In this document: positions 7,570 to 9,480 of the stretch, piece after piece
How positions within the stretch are numbered: the first letter of the stretch is position 1
Layout: the number at the start of each line of letters is the position of its first letter
From: an uncultured Roseiflexaceae bacterium
Lineage (GTDB): Bacteria; Chloroflexota; Chloroflexia; Chloroflexales; Roseiflexaceae
Length of the DNA: 9,480 bases
Direction: 5' to 3'
Assembly: GCA_903932805.1 (NCBI GenBank)
Contig: CAIZHO010000187.1
Location: 1-9,480 of the forward strand
Translations under genes and position numbers: made by a program
Notes under the pieces: model-generated
The model's database searches: none
Told to the model about the DNA's origin: nothing
The model's input: only the letters and a program-made list of their open reading frames with translations

Positions 7570-7575
7570 TATAAT
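7570..7575 (+). promoter_or_regulatory. Candidate -10 box for the STAND gene
   Basis: A perfect TATAAT at 7570-7575 would give a start near 7582 and a leader of about 43 bases before the ATG at 7625. The bases at the usual -35 distance (about 7547-7552) do not match TTGACA. A good -35-like TTTACA occurs at 7556-7561 but is only 8 bases away, too close for a standard sigma-70 promoter. A weak -35 is what an activator-dependent promoter would show, but that is inference. Confidence 0.4.
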
Positions 7576-7624
7576 CGGTCAATGATGCCAAATCCCATGT
7601 ATCCTCCTCGTGCAAGGGTCCCTC

Positions 7625-9480
7625 ATGACACAAAATGGTCGGCAGCAATTACAGTCTGTGATGATGTATGACAAGAGGCGGATCAACGCGTTGATGCGGC
7701 TTGTGCTTGCGCGGCTACGGGCACACAAAATTGGTGTAGTAGATATTGTTTCTGCGCTCGCCAAAAACGGTTTTCCAATGAGTCGAGCACAATTCGATGA
7801 TTGCATGACAACCCGCCCTGAGCGCGACACAACATTGTCAGTGCCGGCGTTTCAAGCATTTGTGCGTGTTATTTACCGCTACGATGCGTCGATTTTATCG
7901 GCTGAGGAGCTTCTCGATTTTGTGAATGTCATGCGTGTTCCCGTGAGTTTGGTAGGCTACTTCCGGAGTTTTGTGAGCCGTCATGCATGGAACTTAGCAC
8001 TTACAACATTTGGGTTGAGCATGCAGCATTGGGACGAGGCGGTCATAGGCCGTGAACGTGTGGTTGAGCAGCTGACACGGTCTCTTCGAGATCAGTCGTC
8101 ATGCATCATAACGGGAGAGACTGGGATTGGAAAGACCGCAGTAGCGGTTGAAGTTATGCGTCGGCTTTCACTTGAACGTGGTGTACCAACTTATGTTCTC
8201 GATGCCCGAACGTTCACGTCTCTCACGGGATTTCATGATGCACTCTGCGAAACGCTCCAGCTTTTGTCTATGGATAATCAGGTAAGTGCATTACGGGTCA
8301 AGCAGTACCTCCAGAACCATCCTGCATATATCGTCATCGATAATGTCCGTGATACAGAGCAATTGACTGTACATCATCTGGTACGGTATCTCAGCGTAGA
8401 GCTGCCGCAGTTGATTTGTGTATGTACCACAAGTACGAGTGTCCGCGATAGTGACTATGAGCCTTTTGTGGTGTTCCATTTGGCCGAACTCCCTTGGGAC
8501 ACCGATGATTCGGCTGCGGCGATTCTGGTGCAGCGGACCGCGGTAGAGTTTGGCGCGCCACCGGTGAACATTACATTGGTCAGAGCTATTCGAGGGCAAA
8601 CGAAAGGGAACCCACTCCACATTCGCCTCGCGACGTTGAATCTGCTCCAATCACCGGCACCACAGCGCACATTCGAAATGCAAAATCTCGGGGCGGAAGC
8701 ACTCCCATTGCTTGGTCAAAATGCCCGTGCAGTACTCGAAGTACTGCTTTGTATAGACATGGATGTACCAATCCATCTGCTGAAAGCCATGAGTTCGCAG
8801 CTGTTAGACCAGACTGCATATGAGCTGACCGTCACATTGCGCGTCCTGCAAACAGGAGGGTTTGTCGTGCTTTTGCATGGCATGACAGACGTTGTGACGG
8901 TGCAACACACCGTCCGCGTCGCGCTTTCAGTGACAGTGACTGCCGTACGCCGTGCAGACATCTTGGAGCGGTTGGCGCGAGCTCTTACTGATTCGCATGT
9001 GCCACACGATACTTTGACACCGACTCAACGTGAGTACCTTGATCTACAAATAGATATTCCTATTATCTTGGCATTGGCACAACTGCTTATCAACGTCGGT
9101 GATGCTGCACCCGCTGCGGCGGTCATCGCACGTTGGAGTGTATACATTATGCGGCACGGTCACATTGCGAAAGCAATTGCTGTTGTTGAGGCTGCGCTTC
9201 GAACGTTGCCGCAGGAGCACGCGTGCTGTTATGTGTTACAGCGTATGCTCGGTGAGTTATTTGGTATCAATGGACAATTTCCCCTTGCACATGTACATTT
9301 CAATGCGGCCCTCAATGTTGCAATACTCCGTGAAGATCAGGATGCGGTTGCACAGCTGTGTGTTTTGCAGGTGGGCACAACATACAACTTTATCCAGCGT
9401 GGTGGTGACTCGCAGTACCAAAATGCATTGCTCCAATTGGGGAGAGCGGAACGATTGTTTTCGCAATCTGTTTGCGCTGA
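7625..9480 (+). CDS. STAND-type P-loop NTPase with N-terminal helical domain and TPR-like C-terminal region, cut by the window edge
   Basis: An open frame of 618 codons runs off the right edge. Residues 1-135 are mostly helical with a possible helix-turn-helix around 39-64 (VDIVSALAKNGFPMSRAQF), which I cannot assign firmly. The NTPase module starts with VIGRERVVEQLTRSL (140-154), has Walker A GETGIGKT (164-171), Walker B YIVIDNV (235-241, Asp 239), a sensor-like strand LICVCTTSTSVR (264-274) and GNPL (328-331), the counterpart of the GxP motif of NB-ARC/AfsR/MalT ATPases. A winged-helix-like stretch (about 360-455) and helical hairpins from about 480 (GHIAKAIAVVEAALRTLP; GQFPLAHVHFNAALNVA) look like TPRs. 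Such proteins are ligand-triggered signalling switches, often transcriptional regulators. The ATG at 7625 has AAGGG 6-7 bases before it; a GTG at 7610 is the only alternative before an in-frame stop at 7583. It is divergent from the nucleoside importer. Its ligand and output are unknown. Confidence 0.88.
   Translation, partial: MTQNGRQQLQSVMMYDKRRINALMRLVLARLRAHKIGVVDIVSALAKNGFPMSRAQFDDCMTTRPERDTTLSVPAFQAFVRVIYRYDASILSAEELLDFVNVMRVPVSLVGYFRSFVSRHAWNLALTTFGLSMQHWDEAVIGRERVVEQLTRSLRDQSSCIITGETGIGKTAVAVEVMRRLSLERGVPTYVLDARTFTSLTGFHDALCETLQLLSMDNQVSALRVKQYLQNHPAYIVIDNVRDTEQLTVHHLVRYLSVELPQLICVCTTSTSVRDSDYEPFVVFHLAELPWDTDDSAAAILVQRTAVEFGAPPVNITLVRAIRGQTKGNPLHIRLATLNLLQSPAPQRTFEMQNLGAEALPLLGQNARAVLEVLLCIDMDVPIHLLKAMSSQLLDQTAYELTVTLRVLQTGGFVVLLHGMTDVVTVQHTVRVALSVTVTAVRRADILERLARALTDSHVPHDTLTPTQREYLDLQIDIPIILALAQLLINVGDAAPAAAVIARWSVYIMRHGHIAKAIAVVEAALRTLPQEHACCYVLQRMLGELFGINGQFPLAHVHFNAALNVAILREDQDAVAQLCVLQVGTTYNFIQRGGDSQYQNALLQLGRAERLFSQSVCA

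Larger units (their letters stand above)
7241..7624. other. Divergent intergenic region between the transporter operon and the STAND gene
   Basis: This 384-base stretch lies between two head-to-head genes. I see no convincing gene in it: a minus-strand open frame at 7314-7538 lacks a ribosome site and recognisable composition. It should hold promoters for both directions. Candidate elements are a minus-strand extended -10 near 7269-7277, a plus-strand TATAAT at 7570-7575 and a nested inverted repeat at 7501-7538. Confidence 0.75.

Noticed and set aside
7625..9480. STAND protein as an anti-phage (Avs/bNACHT) defence gene
   Set aside because: No nuclease, TIR, protease or other known effector motif is visible, no defence genes are nearby in the window, and the core is closer to AfsR/MalT-type ATPases. 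The missing C-terminus leaves the question open.

Overview
The window reads as ordinary bacterial chromosome, dense with genes and of mid-range G+C judged by eye. Several traits together suggest a Chloroflexota-like filamentous bacterium: a large STAND ATPase with an unusual all-helical N-terminus, a kinase-like protein whose loop region aligns with the PIIHRDIKPxNIL / DGxVxLVDFG pattern of Ser/Thr kinases, and a plant/cyanobacterial-type (CrtP) carotene desaturase. This assignment is an inference from protein style, not from a marker gene.

Layout. Positions 1-3234 (minus strand) hold a likely operon, read right to left: a CNNM/CorC-type membrane protein with a CBS pair, a CrtP-like phytoene desaturase, and, 20 bases further on, the N-terminal 159 residues of a protein resembling a Ser/Thr kinase that has lost its catalytic residues and runs off the left edge. 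Positions 3313-3344 hold a strong rho-independent terminator. It ends the next operon, 3361-7240 (also minus strand), which encodes a BMP-family (YufO/YufP/YufQ, NupOPQ-like) nucleoside ABC importer: one ATPase with two nucleotide-binding domains and two permeases. These are coupled by an ATGA overlap and an 11-base gap. No substrate-binding lipoprotein gene is present.

Positions 7241-7624 are a divergent intergenic region with candidate promoters in both directions and a nested inverted repeat. From 7625 to the right edge (plus strand) runs a truncated STAND-type NTPase of at least 618 residues: an N-terminal helical domain, a P-loop NTPase module (GETGIGKT, VIDNV, GNPL) and the start of a TPR-like helical region.

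Working together. The three importer genes should form one inner-membrane complex for purine/pyrimidine nucleosides or related solutes, using a binding protein encoded elsewhere. The STAND protein sits head-to-head with that operon and could regulate it or be a separate signalling module; the sequence does not decide. The link between the CNNM-like protein, the desaturase and the pseudokinase is only positional. I found no RNA genes, CRISPR arrays, insertion sequences or phage genes. Two of the more interesting genes, the pseudokinase and the STAND protein, are both cut by the window edges.
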